From contig CAJORE010000115.1 of the NCBI GenBank assembly GCA_905236595.1, forward strand, positions 1 through 7,512: a stretch of 7,512 nucleotides of DNA, in the 5' to 3' direction. Origin of the DNA: an uncultured Selenomonadaceae bacterium. Lineage in GTDB: Bacteria; Bacillota; Negativicutes; Selenomonadales; Selenomonadaceae. Numbering within the stretch: position 1 is the stretch's first letter; each line of letters begins with the position of its first letter. This document shows, piece by piece, positions 6,014 through 7,512 of this stretch. A program made the position numbers and the translations under genes. The notes under the pieces are model-generated. The model saw only the letters and a program-made list of their open reading frames with translations, ran no database searches and was not told the DNA's origin.

Positions 6014-6586
6014 TTGCGTAAGTTCCATTTTAATTGTCCGCCCGTCTTTTTTCAGCGTCACCGAAGTTGCGTCGATAAATAACACTTCGTAGCCGACAAA
6101 ACTTTCACCGACGGCCAACGTCGCCGCCTTATCACCACAGCTTAATATGGCCAAACACATATTTTCGTCGGCGGCTATCCCCGTAAGCTTCGGCAAAGTA
6201 TCGTCGCTTTTGGCCGCGCCAAGCATCGGCACCGACGGCAGAACCCGCGACGCCGATGCCAAAGACGGCGGTTGCGCTTTGGGCAATAATTCGGCGATAT
6301 TGGCATCCTTTATATCCTCGGCTTGTAACCGTTGTCGTGTTTCGTGCTCCTCGGTAAACGGGTTTCGCAAATCCTGCGGCAAATTCGCGTCCTCCTCCGC
6401 AACCGGCACGGCGCGATGTTGCGGAGGGGATTCCCGTGCCACGGGCGCCGCCGCCGAATTTACCGCCTGCTCCTCGTTTTCTTGCGTACCGATGTCAAAA
6501 ACAAAAAATATCAGTATCGCCAGCGTCGCCAAAAAAAGTACGACCGCCCGCCGCTTGCTTTCTTCAGACCCGCCCCGCTCGTCCAT
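6011..6586 (-). CDS. PilP/GspC-like inner-membrane pilus or secretion protein
   Basis: This 191-residue protein has a short cytoplasmic N-terminus, one membrane helix (about 14-31, VVLFLATLAILIFFVF), a Pro/Ala-rich and charged linker with LRNPF at 73-77, and a small C-terminal domain (about 131-190: LPKLTGIAADENMCLAI, GESFVGYEVLFID, VTLKKDG). That plan resembles PilP and the HR domain of GspC, which link the inner-membrane platform to the secretin. Similarity is by layout and motif style, not a firm family match. It lies directly ahead of the secretin, which strongly supports the role. ATG at 6586 is the only sensible start, because an in-frame TAA precedes it immediately and no other start occurs before the helix. 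Its ribosome binding site is poor (GAG within GTGAGACGGG), unlike every other gene here, and a terminator-like hairpin ends 14 bases upstream. Confidence 0.75.
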   Translation of the reverse strand: MDERGGSEESKRRAVVLFLATLAILIFFVFDIGTQENEEQAVNSAAAPVARESPPQHRAVPVAEEDANLPQDLRNPFTEEHETRQRLQAEDIKDANIAELLPKAQPPSLASASRVLPSVPMLGAAKSDDTLPKLTGIAADENMCLAILSCGDKAATLAVGESFVGYEVLFIDATSVTLKKDGRTIKMELTQ

Positions 6587-6596
6587 TTAGCCCGTC

Positions 6597-6749
6597 TCAC
6601 AAAAAACGCCGCAACCGAAAAAGCCGCTGCGTGGCTTCTCGTTGCGGCGGGGCAATCTCCGCACCGTAAGGAACCGTGCTTTTAACCGCCCGTAAATAAT
6701 CGTCAATGTTTTTGCCAACCGTGCAAACTTTTTTAGCAACTCCATTCAT
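6597..6749 (-). CDS. Possible 50-residue leader ORF ahead of the PilP-like gene
   Basis: An ORF of 50 codons begins at ATG 6749 (MNGVAKKVCTVGKNIDDYLR...) and ends in TGA ten bases before the PilP-like start. Its C-terminal third (REATQRLFRLRRFL) is encoded by the hairpin at 6601-6649. It has a balanced residue mix but no recognisable domain and no good ribosome binding site. It could be a leader peptide or a chance ORF. A second ORF, one frame over (ATG 6745, 52 codons, very Arg/Lys rich), ends exactly at the TAA before the PilP-like ATG. I prefer the first on composition, but neither is well supported. Confidence 0.22.
   Translation of the reverse strand: MNGVAKKVCTVGKNIDDYLRAVKSTVPYGAEIAPPQREATQRLFRLRRFL
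6601..6649 (-). terminator. Rho-independent terminator or attenuator after pgi
   Basis: On the minus strand, CGCCGCAAC (6649-6641) pairs with GTTGCGGCG (6615-6607). Inside, GAGAAGCC pairs with GGCTTTTTC with one bulge, giving a stem of about 17 bp with a 7-base loop, followed by TTTTTT (6606-6601). It is placed to end pgi transcription, about 130 bases past the pgi stop. But its T tract ends only 14 bases before the PilP-like start codon, leaving no room for a promoter downstream, so it may act as an attenuator of the secretin operon. Confidence 0.8.
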
Positions 6750-6777
6750 TGCCAATCAAGCTTGCCATCGACAATAC

Positions 6778-7512
6778 TTATTTGCTTGCCTTAAGCTCTT
6801 GAAGCTTCGGCCCCATAATGCGTTTATAGGCTTCGACGCCCGGCTGATTAAAGGCATCGACGTTTGAAAGCTCGCCTTCGTAAGCGACGGACATAGCCAA
6901 CATATAGAGCAATTCGCCCAAATGATACGCATTAAGCTCGGGAAGCGTGAAGCACGCATTAAAACGTTTGTTGGACTTTAACGCATCGGCGTTGCTCTGC
7001 CGCGCCACTTCCAACGCCTCGCCCATGGTAACCCCCGCGATGTCGGAGAGTTTTTTCGCCTGCGGGAAAACATCGGGAATGACAAGATCGTTCGCCCACT
7101 TGGCAATTTTCACGAACTGCACAACTTTGTCCAGTTTGCCTTCTTGATGCTGTTGCGTCTGAGAATGCATATCCGTCGTGCCGACGGCAACCAACGGCGT
7201 CCGACCGTAGCAAACTTCCTTGCCGTCTTTGTCGAACTGTTTGCCCAAAGATTCGGCCAAAAGCTGAATATACCACTCGGACACGGATTTGAGATAATCG
7301 CCGTAGGGCATCATGACTTCGATGTCGCGACCGTGTTTCTCCGACGCCGCAAATTTTAACGCCGCATTGAGCATGGCCGGATTCTGCCAAATATCATCGT
7401 TTTGGCAAGCCTTATCCATGTCCTTGGCGCCGTCCAAGAAAGCCTTGATATCAAAGCCGATGCAAGCGGCCAGCGTCAAACCGACCTCGCAGAAGATGGT
7501 GAAACGACCGCC
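6778..7512 (-). CDS. pgi: Glucose-6-phosphate isomerase, C-terminal part (cut by window edge)
   Basis: The enzyme interconverts glucose-6-phosphate and fructose-6-phosphate in glycolysis and gluconeogenesis. The open frame runs to the window edge, so only the last 244 residues are present; the N-terminal half lies outside. An internal TTG at 7479 is not the true start, because the conserved GGRF and following segment lie upstream of it. Numbering from the window edge, the family's catalytic positions are present: Arg3 in GGRF, Glu87 in AESLGK, His122 in HSQTQQHQEG, and Lys230 within the signature NVDAFNQPGVEAYK. The protein ends normally in KLQELKASK with TAA at 6778-6780. The sequence around HSQTQQHQEGKLDKV follows the type found in many anaerobes rather than the E. 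coli form. It is on the same strand as the secretin unit but is separated from it by 191 bases and a strong hairpin. Confidence 0.96.
   Translation of the reverse strand, partial: GGRFTIFCEVGLTLAACIGFDIKAFLDGAKDMDKACQNDDIWQNPAMLNAALKFAASEKHGRDIEVMMPYGDYLKSVSEWYIQLLAESLGKQFDKDGKEVCYGRTPLVAVGTTDMHSQTQQHQEGKLDKVVQFVKIAKWANDLVIPDVFPQAKKLSDIAGVTMGEALEVARQSNADALKSNKRFNACFTLPELNAYHLGELLYMLAMSVAYEGELSNVDAFNQPGVEAYKRIMGPKLQELKASK

Noticed and set aside
5489..6082. Plus-strand ORF of 197 codons opposite the start of the secretin gene.
   Set aside because: It is antisense to well-supported coding sequence and rich in Ser, Arg and Ala with no domain; long antisense ORFs are expected with this codon use.
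7479..7512. TTG at 7479 as the start of a shorter isomerase gene.
   Set aside because: The reading frame stays open to the window edge and encodes the conserved GGRF segment with its catalytic arginine, so the gene simply continues past the window.

Overview
The window looks like chromosomal DNA from a diderm, Firmicutes-like anaerobe, most probably a member of the Negativicutes. Two things point there. A secretin with a signal peptide, preceded by a PilP/GspC-like protein, requires an outer membrane. The HemB, SerC and DeoR-type proteins and the near-consensus sigma-A promoter read as Firmicutes-like. This placement is an inference from sequence style, not from a marker gene.

Layout. The plus strand carries hemB (porphobilinogen synthase) and, 23 bases after it, an unrecognised tail-anchored membrane protein. 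Everything else is on the minus strand and converges on this pair at a shared bidirectional terminator (1667-1701). Reading the minus strand in its own direction (right to left), the genes are: the C-terminal part of pgi (glucose-6-phosphate isomerase, cut by the window edge); a 191-base gap with a long terminator-like hairpin and a possible 50-codon leader ORF; a PilP/GspC-like inner-membrane protein; a short secretin; a NarL/FixJ-type response regulator overlapping the secretin by 29 bases; serC (phosphoserine aminotransferase); a structured 3' region with its own terminator; and a stand-alone DeoR-family repressor with its own promoter.

How they work together. The PilP-like protein, secretin and response regulator form a tight unit (13-base gap, then overlap with a strong internal ribosome binding site). 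They probably make and regulate the outer-membrane gate of a type IV pilus or type II secretion-like machine. The rest of that machine and the partner histidine kinase are not in the window. hemB (tetrapyrrole synthesis), serC (serine synthesis) and pgi (central carbon) are ordinary housekeeping genes. The DeoR regulator has no sugar operon beside it, so its target cannot be read from context.

I see no mobile element, CRISPR array, tRNA, rRNA or defence system, and nothing that clearly amounts to a new biological system. The spots most worth checking are the hairpin directly ahead of the PilP-like gene, the minus-strand RNA structure after serC, and the tail-anchored protein next to hemB.
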